DNA of 64,000 bases. Source: Nesterenkonia halophila (lineage in GTDB: Bacteria; Actinomycetota; Actinomycetes; Actinomycetales; Micrococcaceae). The notes under the pieces were generated by a model. That model saw nothing but the letters and a program-made list of their open reading frames with translations. It had not been told where the DNA came from and made no database searches. Each line of letters starts with the position of its first letter. The first letter of the stretch is position 1. The stretch spans positions 1 through 64,000 of the forward strand of contig NZ_WIAX01000013.1 of NCBI RefSeq assembly GCF_009467795.1, in the 5' to 3' direction. The position numbers and the translations under genes are program-made. Positions 19,362-28,262 of this stretch are shown here, one piece after another.

Positions 19362-20308
19362 CGGCGGCGCTCCTTCTCCAGCACTCCGGTGTTCGGGTCG
19401 TCGGGGTCCGCGGCCACGCGTTCGGCGCAGGCCGGACAGCGCGTCGTCGCCGGCACCTCGACGTGGTCGTCGCAGTAGAGCCGCAGCGTCGAGCAGCCGC
19501 GGTCCAGGCAGTTCAGGTAGCGGCTGGTCGGGGCCGCGCAGAGGCAGCACGCGCCCAGCGTGACGGCATCCTCGGAGAAGCGCATGCTCATCCGTCCGTC
19601 GAAGACGTGCAGCTCGCCCTGCCAGTAGCCGGCGTCGCCGTAGGTCTCGCCGTAGCGGACGATGCCGCCGGCGATCTGATAGACCTCGGAGAACCCGCGC
19701 CGGCGCATCAGCGCCGAGAGCACCTCGCAGCGGATCCCGCCGGTGCAGTAGGTGACCACCGGCTGATCCTTCAGGTGGTCGTACCGTCCGGAGTCCAGCT
19801 CCGCGAGGAAGTCGCGGGTGGTCTCGGTGTCGGGGACGACCGCATCCTTGAACCGACCGATCTGCGCCTCCATGGCGTTGCGGCCGTCGAAGAAGGTCAC
19901 CTCGGTCCCCTCGGCGCGCCGGGTCTCGACCAGCTCATGGACCTGCTCCGGAGTCAGGTGCTCGCCGCCGCCGACGACGCCGTGCTCGTCGACCTCGAGC
20001 TCCTCGGCCGCGCCGAAGGCCACCAGCTCGTCGCGGACCTTCACCGACAGTCGCGGGAAGTCCTCGGCCCCGCCGTCGGACCACTTGAACTCCAGGTCCG
20101 CGAAGGGCCCGTAGGCCCGGGTCCGCTTGGCGTACTGCTTCACCGCGTCGACGTCGCCGCCGACGGTGCCGTTGATCCCGTGCGGCGAGACGATGATGCG
20201 TCCGCGCAGCCCCAGCTCGCGGCAGAGGGCGTGCTGCCAGAGCTTCACCGCCTCCGGATCGGCGAGCGGGGTGAAGGTGTAGTACAGGACGATGCGCGAG
20301 ATGCTCAC
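19358..20308 (-). CDS. trhO: tRNA U34 hydroxylase TrhO (rhodanese family)
   Basis: A 316-residue enzyme of the YceA/TrhO family, which makes 5-hydroxyuridine at tRNA position 34 using oxygen and prephenate-independent chemistry. It has an N-terminal ferredoxin-like domain (GINGTVGG) and a rhodanese domain with the catalytic Cys in [13 protein letters not shown]-terminal Cys-rich segment carries [17 protein letters not shown] and RCPAC, possibly zinc-binding. The GTG start has no ribosome-binding site, and TATCCT ends 8 bases upstream, suggesting a nearly leaderless mRNA. Upstream extension of the frame is GC noise. Its stop overlaps the methyltransferase start. Confidence 0.88.
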   Translation of the reverse strand: MSISRIVLYYTFTPLADPEAVKLWQHALCRELGLRGRIIVSPHGINGTVGGDVDAVKQYAKRTRAYGPFADLEFKWSDGGAEDFPRLSVKVRDELVAFGAAEELEVDEHGVVGGGEHLTPEQVHELVETRRAEGTEVTFFDGRNAMEAQIGRFKDAVVPDTETTRDFLAELDSGRYDHLKDQPVVTYCTGGIRCEVLSALMRRRGFSEVYQIAGGIVRYGETYGDAGYWQGELHVFDGRMSMRFSEDAVTLGACCLCAAPTSRYLNCLDRGCSTLRLYCDDHVEVPATTRCPACAERVAADPDDPNTGVLEKERRR

Positions 20309-20495
20309 GACCGACGAGGATACCGCCGACGGCGGCGGCTGCGGACTCGTCGCGGCTCGCGAGGTCTCACGGCGACTCCGACGGGCTGTGGAGGAACTTT
20401 CCCGACATCGGCTGATCCCCGGAACGACGCCGATCAGGTGCTCGCACGAGGAAACCGGACGACGTGGCCCCTCCCACAGGAGGCGGTTTTCTTCA

Positions 20496-20501
20496 TATAG
20501 T
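20496..20501 (+). promoter_or_regulatory. -10 element for a leaderless mRNA
   Basis: TATAGT ends so that the A of the downstream ATG (20508) is the expected +1. The AGGAGG at 20479-20484 is 24 bp from the ATG, too far to act as a ribosome-binding site. Confidence 0.6.
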
Positions 20502-20507
20502 CGAGTC

Positions 20508-21209
20508 ATGACTGCTGAGCTGAACGACGCCCTCGTCCGCATCTGGGTGACCGGATGGGCGCGGACCCATGACTACGACGTCGACCATGACGGCAATGTC
20601 CATTCGGCCCTGCGCTCCGGCGACTCGGACGAGTGGGAGTACGTCGTCCACGCCGCCGAGGAGGCCGATGTGCAGGCCGCCGTCGACGCCGTGGTCGACA
20701 CGCCCGGGCGCCTGCTGACCGTCATCGCCGAGCCGGGCGCCGAAGCCCTGAGCTCGCAGGCGATGGACGGCCTGGAGCAGATCTCCGACGAGGAGAAGCT
20801 GATGGTCGTCGACATGTCCACCCAGGACGTCGAGGACCCGATCACTCCGGAGGGCTACACCACCCAGCGCGAGGACAAGGACGGCTGGACGCTGTTCACC
20901 GTGCAGGACGGCGAGACCGTCGCCGCCCGCGGCCGGGTCGCGCTGGTGGAGAGCGTCGCAGTGCTCGACCGCATCTACACCAATCCCGACTACCGCCGGC
21001 GGGGCCTGGGGACCTTCGTCACCCGGGCGCTGATCGCGATCGCGCTGGAGGACGACGTCGACGACGGCCTGCTGGTCGCCAATGTGGACGGCCAGGAGCT
21101 CTACGAGTACCTCGGATGGACGCTGGTCGGCGACGTGCACGTCTACACCGCCACCGGCACCGGGCGCACCCGTCCCTCACACTCGCAGTTCGACAACCTC
21201 AGCGAGTGA
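20508..21209 (+). CDS. GNAT family N-acetyltransferase
   Basis: A 233-residue protein. The N-terminal 110 residues are a variable acidic domain. The C-terminal GNAT core shows the acetyl-CoA pyrophosphate loop in [14 protein letters not shown], preceded by IYTNPDYR, and a final strand [17 protein letters not shown]. The substrate is unknown. No ribosome-binding site, but a perfectly placed -10 implies leaderless translation from 20508. The start at 20292 that the frame allows overlaps trhO and is rejected. The downstream helicase begins 14 bp later. Confidence 0.75.
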   Translation: MTAELNDALVRIWVTGWARTHDYDVDHDGNVHSALRSGDSDEWEYVVHAAEEADVQAAVDAVVDTPGRLLTVIAEPGAEALSSQAMDGLEQISDEEKLMVVDMSTQDVEDPITPEGYTTQREDKDGWTLFTVQDGETVAARGRVALVESVAVLDRIYTNPDYRRRGLGTFVTRALIAIALEDDVDDGLLVANVDGQELYEYLGWTLVGDVHVYTATGTGRTRPSHSQFDNLSE

Positions 21210-21222
21210 TCCCGGGACTGCG

Positions 21223-23715
21223 ATGACCGGCGCCGCGGACGCCGGAGACGACCCCCTCGACCTGCTGCGGCGGGCCGGACTCTCCACCCGGGTGGACGAG
21301 TCCGGCCCGCTGCGGCATGTCCGCACCCTGCCGGCGCGCACGGCGCGCACCGCCGCGTGGCCGGAGTGGGTGCCCGAGGACCTGCGCGCCGGCTACCGGC
21401 AGGTGGGCGTCTCCGCGCTGTACACGCATCAGGTCCGCGCCGCCGAGGCGCTGCACGCCGGAGACGACGTCATCCTGGCCACCGGCACCGCCTCCGGGAA
21501 GTCGCTGGGCACCCAGCTGGCCGGGCTCTCGGCGATCTGCCGCGGCGGAGCCACGATGCTCTACCTCTCCCCCACCAAGGCGCTGGCCGGCGATCAGCTG
21601 GAGGCGCTGAGCGAGCTCGCCGAGGCCACCGGCCCCACCGGCGACGACGGCGGGATCCGCCCGGCGGCCTACGACGGCGACACCGCCGTGGAGGAGCGCG
21701 CCTGGATCCGTCAGCACGCCAATGTCGTGCTGACGAATCCGGACATGCTCAACGTCGGCATCCTGCCGAACCACCGCGGGTGGGCGCGGTTCTTCGCCCG
21801 GCTGCGCTGCGTGATCATCGACGAGGCGCACAGCTGCCGCGGGATCTTCGGCTCGCACGTCGCGCTGCTGCTGCGCCGGCTGCGGCGCGTGGCCGCCCAC
21901 TACGGGGCGCATCCGGTCTTCGCCGGCGCCTCGGCGACCAGCGGCGATCCGGCGGCCTCCTTCGCCCGGCTGATCGGCCGCCCCGCGGCGGCGGGCGACG
22001 CCGCCGGCGCGGAGGGCGCCGACGGCGCCGCCGATGGGACCGAAGCGGCCGGCGAGTCCGGCGTCGTCGCGGTGACCGAGGACGGCTCGCCGCACGGGCC
22101 GGTGGACGCCTACCTCTGGGAGTCGAGCGTGGCCGAGCAGACCGGCGGCGCCGGCGTCGCCGGCGCGCCGGCCCGGCGGAGCCTGACGGTGGAGGCCGCC
22201 GACATGCTGACCGACATGGTCGTCACCGGGCGGCGCACGCTGGCCTTCATCGCGTCCCGGCGCGGCGCGGAGACGATCGCGCGGATCACCGGCGAGAACC
22301 TCGCCGACGTCGACCGCGCGCTGACCGAGCGCGTCTCGGCCTACCGCTCGGGCTACCTCACCGAGGAGCGGCGCGCGCTCGAGGAGGCGCTGCGCACCGG
22401 ACGGCTGCTCGGCGTCGCCTCCACCCCGGCGCTGGAGCTGGGCATCGACATCTCCGGGCTCGACGTGGTGATCATCGCCGGCTGGCCCGGCACCCGGGCG
22501 TCGTTCTTCCAGCAGCTCGGCCGCGCCGGACGCGACGGCCAGCGCGGGGCGGCGTTCTTCATCGCCGGCGACGACCCGCTGGACGCCTACCTGCTCGACC
22601 ACCCGGAGGCCATCTTCGACGCCGCCGTCGAGGACTCGGTCATCGACCCGGAGAATCCGCACGTGGCCGCACCGCATCTGCTGGCCGCCGCCCAGGAGCT
22701 GCCGCTGGTCCCGGCCGACGCCGTAGAGACCGGCGAGGCGGGAGCCGAGGCCGGCGCCGCGCACGGAGCGCCCGACCGACCTGCCGACCCGGCCCCCTTC
22801 GCCGGGCTGCGCTGGCTGGTGGACGCGCTGACCGAGCAGGGGCATCTGCGCCGTCGCCCGCGCGGCTGGTTCTTCGCCCACGAGGCCTCGGCGGCCGGCT
22901 GGGTGAAGCTGCGTTCCGACGGCGGCGGGCCGTACACGATCATCGACGCCGAGGACGGCACGATCATCGGCGACATCGGCGCCGGTCAGGTCCAGCCGCA
23001 GGCTCATCCCGGCGCGGTCTACGTGCACCAGGGACGGACCTACGTGGTCGAGGATCTCGACCAGGACGCCGCGCTGGTGCTGGTGACTCCGGCGTCGCCG
23101 CCGTTCTACACCCAGGCCCGCGAGACGACCTCCATCGAGGTGCTGGGCACCGACACCTCGGTCGACTGGGGGCGGTTCGCGCTGCATTCCGGCGCCGTGG
23201 AGGTCACCTCCGCCGTCGTGGGATTCCAGCGCAAGGCGCTGGGCAGTTCGGAGGTGCTCTCCGACGAGCCGCTGGAGCTGCCGCCCTCGACGCTGCGCAC
23301 CCAGGCGGTGTGGATCACCGCCCCGGAGACCGCCCTGGCCGCGGCCGGAGTGACCCCCGAGCACATCCCCGGGGCGCTGCATGCCGCCGAGCACGCGATG
23401 ATCGGGCTGCTGCCGCTGATCGCCTCCTGCGATCGCTGGGACATCGGCGGCGTCTCCACCGCGCTGCACGCCGACACCGAGCAGCCGACGATCTTCGTCT
23501 ACGACGGCCACCCGGGCGGGGCGGGCTTCGCCGAGCGCGGCCACGCCGCCGCCGTGGAGTGGATCCGGGCGACGGCGGCGACGATCCGCGGCTGCGGCTG
23601 CGAGGCCGGCTGCCCCTCCTGCGTGCAGTCGCCGAAATGCGGCAACAAGAACTCGCCGCTGGAGAAGACAGCGGCGCTGCATCTGCTGGAGGCCCTGCTG
23701 GCCGCGAGCGGCTGA
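21223..23715 (+). CDS. DEAD/DEAH-box helicase with C-terminal DUF1998 (Hrq1/MrfA-like)
   Basis: An 830-residue superfamily 2 helicase. Motif I is ATGTASGKSLG, motif II IIDEAHS and motif VI QLGRAGRDGQ. The C-terminal DUF1998 domain carries a four-Cys cluster in GCGCEAGCPSCVQSPKCGN. Hrq1/MrfA-type enzymes unwind DNA 3' to 5' and act in interstrand crosslink or mitomycin repair; that role is inferred from the family. The insert between motifs II and IV contains an Ala/Gly/Asp-rich stretch (about residues 255-285) that is probably a flexible loop. It follows the acetyltransferase gene closely and is presumably co-transcribed. The start has no clear ribosome-binding site. Confidence 0.88.
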   Translation: MTGAADAGDDPLDLLRRAGLSTRVDESGPLRHVRTLPARTARTAAWPEWVPEDLRAGYRQVGVSALYTHQVRAAEALHAGDDVILATGTASGKSLGTQLAGLSAICRGGATMLYLSPTKALAGDQLEALSELAEATGPTGDDGGIRPAAYDGDTAVEERAWIRQHANVVLTNPDMLNVGILPNHRGWARFFARLRCVIIDEAHSCRGIFGSHVALLLRRLRRVAAHYGAHPVFAGASATSGDPAASFARLIGRPAAAGDAAGAEGADGAADGTEAAGESGVVAVTEDGSPHGPVDAYLWESSVAEQTGGAGVAGAPARRSLTVEAADMLTDMVVTGRRTLAFIASRRGAETIARITGENLADVDRALTERVSAYRSGYLTEERRALEEALRTGRLLGVASTPALELGIDISGLDVVIIAGWPGTRASFFQQLGRAGRDGQRGAAFFIAGDDPLDAYLLDHPEAIFDAAVEDSVIDPENPHVAAPHLLAAAQELPLVPADAVETGEAGAEAGAAHGAPDRPADPAPFAGLRWLVDALTEQGHLRRRPRGWFFAHEASAAGWVKLRSDGGGPYTIIDAEDGTIIGDIGAGQVQPQAHPGAVYVHQGRTYVVEDLDQDAALVLVTPASPPFYTQARETTSIEVLGTDTSVDWGRFALHSGAVEVTSAVVGFQRKALGSSEVLSDEPLELPPSTLRTQAVWITAPETALAAAGVTPEHIPGALHAAEHAMIGLLPLIASCDRWDIGGVSTALHADTEQPTIFVYDGHPGGAGFAERGHAAAVEWIRATAATIRGCGCEAGCPSCVQSPKCGNKNSPLEKTAALHLLEALLAASG

Positions 23716-23721
23716 TACGCG

Positions 23722-23790
23722 TCGAGCGGGGGATCCGCTACCGCTATCCGGCCTGAATCGCGCCATAGCTGCAGAGAATCCCCCGCTCGA
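23722..23790. repeat. 13-bp perfect inverted repeat with 43-bp spacer
   Basis: TCGAGCGGGGGAT (23722-23734) is exactly complementary to 23778-23790. It lies between the convergent helicase and metQ genes, where a bidirectional terminator is expected. The spacer is too long for a classic intrinsic terminator but could fold as a long hairpin. Confidence 0.7.
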
Positions 23791-23823
23791 TGAGGGAGAT
23801 GAGGGACGGGCGAGGCCTCGGCC

Positions 23824-24684
23824 TCAGAAGGCGGCCTGCACCTCGCCGTCCACCCAGGTCTCCTCGATGTAGCTGCGCACCTCGTCGGAGTGGAGCAGCT
23901 CGTCGAGCTTCTGGACGTTCTCGTCCTCCTCGTCGCCGGCGCGGACGGTCAGAAAGTTCGCATAGGGGCTGTCCTGGCCGTCCTCGACGATCAGCCCGTC
24001 CTCGGCCGGAGTCAGACCAGACTCCATGGCGTAGTTGCCGTTGATGACCGAGGCGTCGACGTCGTCGAGGGTGCGGGCCAGCGAGGCGGCCTCGGCCTCG
24101 ACGAATTCGAAGTTCTTCGGGTTCTCGGCGACGTCGTTGACGCCCGCGTCGGCCGGGTCCACGTCCTCGTCGAGGGTGATGGCACCGGCTTCCTGCAGCA
24201 GCGCCAGACCGCGGCCCTGGTTGGAGGGGTCGTTGTTGATGCCGATCTGCGCGCCTTCGGGCAGGTCCTCGACGCTGTCCACCGAGTTCGAGTACAGCGC
24301 GAAGGGCTCGATGTGGACACCGGAGAAGTGCTCGAAGTCGTAGTCGTTGGCCTCGATCTCGGCCTCGTAGTAGGGCTCGTGCTGGAAGTAGTTGGCGTCG
24401 ACGTCGCCGGCCTCCAGCGCCTGGTTCTGCTCGGCGTAGCCGGAGAACTCCTTGACTTCGATGTCCAGGCCGGCGTCGGCGGCGAGCTCCTCGTCGACGA
24501 ACTGCAGGATCTGGCCCTGCGGCACCGGGTTGGCGGCCACAGTCAGGGTGACGGTGCCGTCGTCGTTCTCGGTGCCGATGGACTGCTCCTCCTCCGGCAT
24601 CAGGCCGCAGCCGGTCAGCGCGAGGGCGGAGGCCGCGACGACGGCCGAGAGGCTCAGCGAGCGACGTGCAGTGCAGATGTGCAT
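23824..24684 (-). CDS. metQ: Methionine ABC transporter substrate-binding lipoprotein
   Basis: A 286-residue NlpA/MetQ-family protein. The signal peptide ends in the lipobox LALTGC, so it is anchored outside the membrane. The mature domain has the family pattern VTLTVAANPVPQGQILQFV, then EFSGYAEQNQAL, NYFQHEPYYEAE and GINNDPSNQGRGLALL, which forms the ligand pocket for D- and L-methionine. The start at 24684 has AAAGGCAG about 8 bp upstream. It is the last gene of metNIQ, 77 bp after metI. The protein is unusually acidic, as are many in this window. Confidence 0.92.
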   Translation of the reverse strand: MHICTARRSLSLSAVVAASALALTGCGLMPEEEQSIGTENDDGTVTLTVAANPVPQGQILQFVDEELAADAGLDIEVKEFSGYAEQNQALEAGDVDANYFQHEPYYEAEIEANDYDFEHFSGVHIEPFALYSNSVDSVEDLPEGAQIGINNDPSNQGRGLALLQEAGAITLDEDVDPADAGVNDVAENPKNFEFVEAEAASLARTLDDVDASVINGNYAMESGLTPAEDGLIVEDGQDSPYANFLTVRAGDEEDENVQKLDELLHSDEVRSYIEETWVDGEVQAAF

Positions 24685-24761
24685 AGTTCTGCCTTTCGTG
24701 GTCAGGGTTCTCATCGGGCGAGCGGTCCTGACGCCGCCGACGGCGGCGTCAGGCGCGGCGG

Positions 24762-25448
24762 TCAGCGGTGGTCGATGGTGCGGGAGACTCGATCGCCGGT
24801 CCACTGCAGGATCGCGACGATGATCACCAGCAGCACGACACAGGCGAGCATGGTGTCGCCCTGGTATCGCTGGTAGCCGTAGTTGTAGGCCAGCGCGCCG
24901 AGGCCTCCGCCGCCGACGGCTCCAGCCATGGCGGTGTAGCTGATCAGCGCGACGAGCGTGACGGTGAAGCCGCCGACGATGCCGGGCAGCGCCTCGCGGA
25001 CCTGCACCTGGCGCATGATGTGGCGGCTGGAGGCGCCCATCATCTTCACCGCCTCGACCTTGCCGGCGTCGACCTCGCGCAGCGCGTTCTCCACCAGTCG
25101 GGCGAAGAACGGGATGGCGCCGACCGACAGCGGGACGACGGCGGCCTGCCAGCCCAGCGCCGTGCCGACCATGAACCGGGTGAACGGGATCAGCGAGATC
25201 ATCAGCACGATGAACGGGATGGAGCGGCCGATGTCGACCAGGATGCTGACCACCCGGTACGTCGCCGATCGCGGAGCCAGCCCTCTGGGGCCGAGGTTGT
25301 GCAGCGCGATGCCCAGCGGCAGGCCGAGCAGCGCGACGATGAGGCCGGTGGCCGCGGTCATGAAGATCGTCTCCAGGATCGCGGCGGGCAGCTGGTTGGC
25401 GAAGACCTCGTTCTCGAGGAAGAGGCCGTCCTGGGCGGCGATGATCAC
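24762..25448 (-). CDS. metI: Methionine ABC transporter permease
   Basis: A 228-residue integral membrane protein with five predicted segments. The EAA coupling motif is in EVDAGKVEAVKMMGASSRHI, which contacts the ATPase. By family two copies form the translocation pore for methionine. The GTG start overlaps the metN stop (GTGA), so translation is coupled. Confidence 0.93.
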   Translation of the reverse strand: MIIAAQDGLFLENEVFANQLPAAILETIFMTAATGLIVALLGLPLGIALHNLGPRGLAPRSATYRVVSILVDIGRSIPFIVLMISLIPFTRFMVGTALGWQAAVVPLSVGAIPFFARLVENALREVDAGKVEAVKMMGASSRHIMRQVQVREALPGIVGGFTVTLVALISYTAMAGAVGGGGLGALAYNYGYQRYQGDTMLACVVLLVIIVAILQWTGDRVSRTIDHR

Positions 25449-26488
25449 TGGTTCTCCTCCTCGGCGTCGGCGGCCTGGTGCTCGTCGGCGAAGGCGCGGA
25501 CCTGCGCGGCGGTGGTGACCTCGGCATGCACGCCCTGCTCGACGAGCACCCGACGGATCCCCTCGGCGGTGGCCGCGTCGTCGGGCCGCAGGTGCAGCCG
25601 ACCGATCTGCGCACCCTGGATGGTCTCCACTGTGCCGGCCTCGACCGGAGCCTCGACGCCGTGCTCGGCCAGCAGCGAGAACAGCCGGCCGACGTCGGCC
25701 AGCCGGCTTCCGGCGGTGACCAGCACCTCGACGAGAGTCTCTCCGGGCTCCATCGCCGAGATCGGCGGCAGCGCGATGAGTTCCTTGGACAGCGGCGTGG
25801 AGGTGTCGCTGATGACGTCCAGCAGCCGGCCGGTGCGCTCGATGCTCCCCTCGGTCAGCAGCGAGACGGCGTCACAGGCCTCGCGGACCACCCCCATCTC
25901 ATGGGTGATGATCACCACGGTGATGCCGAGGCGGTCGCGCAGCTCGCGGATCAGCTCGAGGATCTGCCGGGTCGTCGCCGCGTCCAGCGCCGAGGTCGGC
26001 TCGTCGCAGAGCAGCACGCGCGGCTCGGCGGCCAGCGCACGGGCGATCCCCACCCGCTGCTTCTGTCCGCCGGAGAGCTGGGCGGGGTAGCTCTCGGCGC
26101 GATCGGCGAGGCCGACCAGCTCGAGCAGCTCGTCGACCCGACGCTTCCGCGCGGCCGCCGGCACGCCGGCGATCTCCAGCGGGTGGGCGATGTTCTTCGC
26201 CGCAGTCCGCGAGTCCAGCAGGTTCACGTGCTGGAAGACCATCCCGATGCTGCGCCGGGCGGTCATCAGCTCCGCACCGCGGACGCGGCCGAGGTCGACG
26301 CCGTCGATGGTGATGCTGCCGGACGTGGCTGAGTCCAGCCCGGTCAGGCAGCGGATGAGGGTCGACTTCCCGGCCCCGGAGCGGCCGACGATCCCATGGA
26401 TCTCGCCGTCGGGGATGGTCAGGTCGACTCCGTCGAGCGCGGTGACCCCGCCGGGGAACACCTTGCGCACCTGTGTCAGTTCGATCAT
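25445..26488 (-). CDS. metN: Methionine ABC transporter ATP-binding protein
   Basis: A 347-residue ATPase. Walker A is GRSGAGKSTL, the signature is LSGGQKQRVGIARAL, Walker B is LLCDEPTSALD and the switch His is in IITHEMG. After about residue 265 comes the NIL (ACT-like) domain (ETLVEVLVTAG, GAQIGRLHL), which binds methionine and inhibits transport. The start at 26488 is set by GGAG 8 bp upstream; the frame runs further without a better start. First gene of the operon, behind a long leader. Confidence 0.94.
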   Translation of the reverse strand: MIELTQVRKVFPGGVTALDGVDLTIPDGEIHGIVGRSGAGKSTLIRCLTGLDSATSGSITIDGVDLGRVRGAELMTARRSIGMVFQHVNLLDSRTAAKNIAHPLEIAGVPAAARKRRVDELLELVGLADRAESYPAQLSGGQKQRVGIARALAAEPRVLLCDEPTSALDAATTRQILELIRELRDRLGITVVIITHEMGVVREACDAVSLLTEGSIERTGRLLDVISDTSTPLSKELIALPPISAMEPGETLVEVLVTAGSRLADVGRLFSLLAEHGVEAPVEAGTVETIQGAQIGRLHLRPDDAATAEGIRRVLVEQGVHAEVTTAAQVRAFADEHQAADAEEENQ

Positions 26489-27125
26489 TCGGACTCCAGA
26501 GTCGTGGCGGACGCGCTCGCCCGGTGGGGCGCCGCGCCCTGGCGACGCAGCGTCGAGGGCAGGTGCAGGTCGGTGCACCGCCGACGCCGAGCCGCGGCTG
26601 GGCATTGCTGGGCATGAAGCGCTGGGCGCAGGAGCGACGTCGACGGCCGCGGACGAGGTGCCGGGACGGCGGGGCGATCGCGAGGGGTGGGCGGCCGCCC
26701 GCCGGGGCGCCGTCGTCCGAACGGGTGCGGCCGCCCGTCGGAGGGGAATGAGGAAGGGCGACGCGGGGGTCCGCGTCCGACTCATCGATCCTTTCGTCGC
26801 TGCTCTTGCCCGTCCCATCCAGCACCGAGATCGCCCGAGAGCAGGGCGAGGAGCTCGGCGAGGACGAGCCACTTCGTGATCCTGGACCACCCGTGAACAT
26901 GGGGTTGGCGAGTGACCATCGGAGGATCGGTGGAGGCGCGCGGCCTCCTGGTCACTGCTCGTGAAGCATCGTTCATCCTAGCCGAGGGGCACGTTCACCG
27001 CCACGTCACCCTCGTCACGCCGTCGCCGGGCGTCATACGCCGAGGCCATCGGCGTCAGTCGCACGCCGGGTCCGCACGCCGAGCCTCCGCCGGGCTCAGG
27101 CGAGCTCAGGCGAGCTCAGGCGAGC
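26489..27125 (-). other. Long non-coding region upstream of metN
   Basis: About 640 bp with no credible gene. On the minus strand it contains, in order, a -10-like TAGGAT (26980-26975), a compact two-stem element (26956-26911) and a GC-rich hairpin (26777-26760, arms GACGCGG/CCGCGTC). The metN ribosome-binding site follows. This is the layout of a regulated 5' leader. I could not match it to the S-box or SAM-IV core sequences. The far end holds the 10-bp tandem repeats next to the alcohol dehydrogenase gene. Confidence 0.45.
26911..26956 (-). promoter_or_regulatory. Structured element in the metN leader
   Basis: Outer stem of 8 bp (TGGTCACT 26949-26956 with AGTGACCA 26911-26918) enclosing a hairpin GGAGGC/GCCTCC (26943-26948 with 26932-26937, loop 5 nt). 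It starts about 12 nt after the inferred transcription start. It could be part of a riboswitch or attenuator for methionine import. The class is unassigned. Confidence 0.4.
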
Positions 27126-27140
27126 TCAGGCGAGCTCAGG
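27091..27140. repeat. Five tandem 10-bp repeats overlapping a stop codon
   Basis: Four perfect copies of CGAGCTCAGG (27101-27140) are preceded by one copy with a single mismatch (27091-27100). The array covers the last codons and the TGA stop of the alcohol dehydrogenase gene. Because 10 is not a multiple of 3, copy-number change alters the reading frame of any extension. Confidence 0.9.
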
Positions 27141-28262
27141 GGCGATCTCGATCAGCCCGCGTCCGCGGATCCGCCGCTCCTCCAGCGCGCGGTAGGCCTC
27201 GCCGACCTCGTCGAAGCTGAACCGGTCGGTGATCAGCCGCTCCAGGTCGATCCCGCCCTGCTCGACCATCCGCAGCACCTCCGGCATGGTCTCGTGGGCC
27301 TGGCCGCCGAAAGTGCCCAGGATCTGGATCTTGCGGCGCACCACCTTGGTGATGTCGACGTCGAGGGTCTGGCCGATCGGGGCGACGCCGGCGAGCACCG
27401 CCCGGCCGCCGTCGTCGGCCAGGTCCACGGCCAGCTTCGCGGTGGCCGCCGAGCCCAGCGCCTCGATGACGACGTCGGCGCCGTGGCCCAGCAGGCCGTG
27501 GAGGCTCTCGACCGGATCGGCACGGGTGGAGTTGATCGTCTCGGTCGCGCCGAGCTCCTCGGCGAGGGCGAGCTTGTCGTCGTCGACGTCGATCGCGACG
27601 ACCCGCTCGGCGCCGGCCGCCCGCGCCAGGTGGATCATGCTCAGTCCCACGCCGCCGGCGGCGATGACCGCCACGGACTCGCCGCGCCGGACCTTCGCGA
27701 CAGTGCTGATCGCCCCGCAGGCGGTGAAGAGGCTGCAGCCCAGCACGGCGGCGTCGGTCAGCGGCACCCCCTCGGGGACCTCGAAGACCGCGCGCTTGGG
27801 CACCACCGCCTGCCGCGCGTGGCCGCCCATCGAGTACATCGCCACCGGCTCGCCGCCGGGACGGCTGAGCCGCGACGTGCCGTCATAGAGCGTGCCGGAC
27901 AGTCGATTCATGGTGAAGAAGACCTCGCAGAGGTCGTCGCGGCCGCGCTCGCAGTGCCGGCAGCGGCCGCAGGGCATGATGAAGCTGCAGACCACCCGGT
28001 CCCCGGGTTCGACATGGTCGACGCCGGGGCCGACGGCGCGGACGACGCCGGAGACCTCGTGGCCGAGCACCGCCGGATGCGGGAACGCGATCTCCTCCTT
28101 GAGCAGGTGCAGATCGGTGTGGCACACCCCGCAGGCGACGATGTCGAGGAGCACCTCCTCGGCCTGCGGCTCCTGCAGGTGCAGCTGCTCGCGCCGCAGC
28201 TCCCGGCCCGGCCCGGCGTAGACATGAGCCTCGGTGGTGCGGGGTTCCTCGATCTCCGTCAT
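27126..28262 (-). CDS. Zinc-dependent alcohol dehydrogenase (MDR superfamily)
   Basis: A 378-residue medium-chain dehydrogenase. Catalytic zinc ligands are in VACGVCHTDLH and GHEVSG. The structural zinc site is the four cysteines of CGRCRHCERGRDDLC. The Rossmann loop AAGGVGLSMIHLA is followed by VAIDVDDDK, whose Asp favours NAD(H) over NADP(H). Substrate is unknown; class III-like size suggests a primary alcohol or aldehyde. The start at 28262 has CAGGAG upstream. The last residues (PELA) and stop are encoded by the 10-bp tandem repeat. Upstream lies a non-coding stretch shared with the divergent pilin operon. Confidence 0.85.
   Translation of the reverse strand: MTEIEEPRTTEAHVYAGPGRELRREQLHLQEPQAEEVLLDIVACGVCHTDLHLLKEEIAFPHPAVLGHEVSGVVRAVGPGVDHVEPGDRVVCSFIMPCGRCRHCERGRDDLCEVFFTMNRLSGTLYDGTSRLSRPGGEPVAMYSMGGHARQAVVPKRAVFEVPEGVPLTDAAVLGCSLFTACGAISTVAKVRRGESVAVIAAGGVGLSMIHLARAAGAERVVAIDVDDDKLALAEELGATETINSTRADPVESLHGLLGHGADVVIEALGSAATAKLAVDLADDGGRAVLAGVAPIGQTLDVDITKVVRRKIQILGTFGGQAHETMPEVLRMVEQGGIDLERLITDRFSFDEVGEAYRALEERRIRGRGLIEIAPELA

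Noticed and set aside
26489-26980. A known SAM riboswitch (S-box or SAM-IV) upstream of metN
   Set aside because: I could not find the conserved core sequences. Only generic stems are visible, so it is reported as an unclassified leader.
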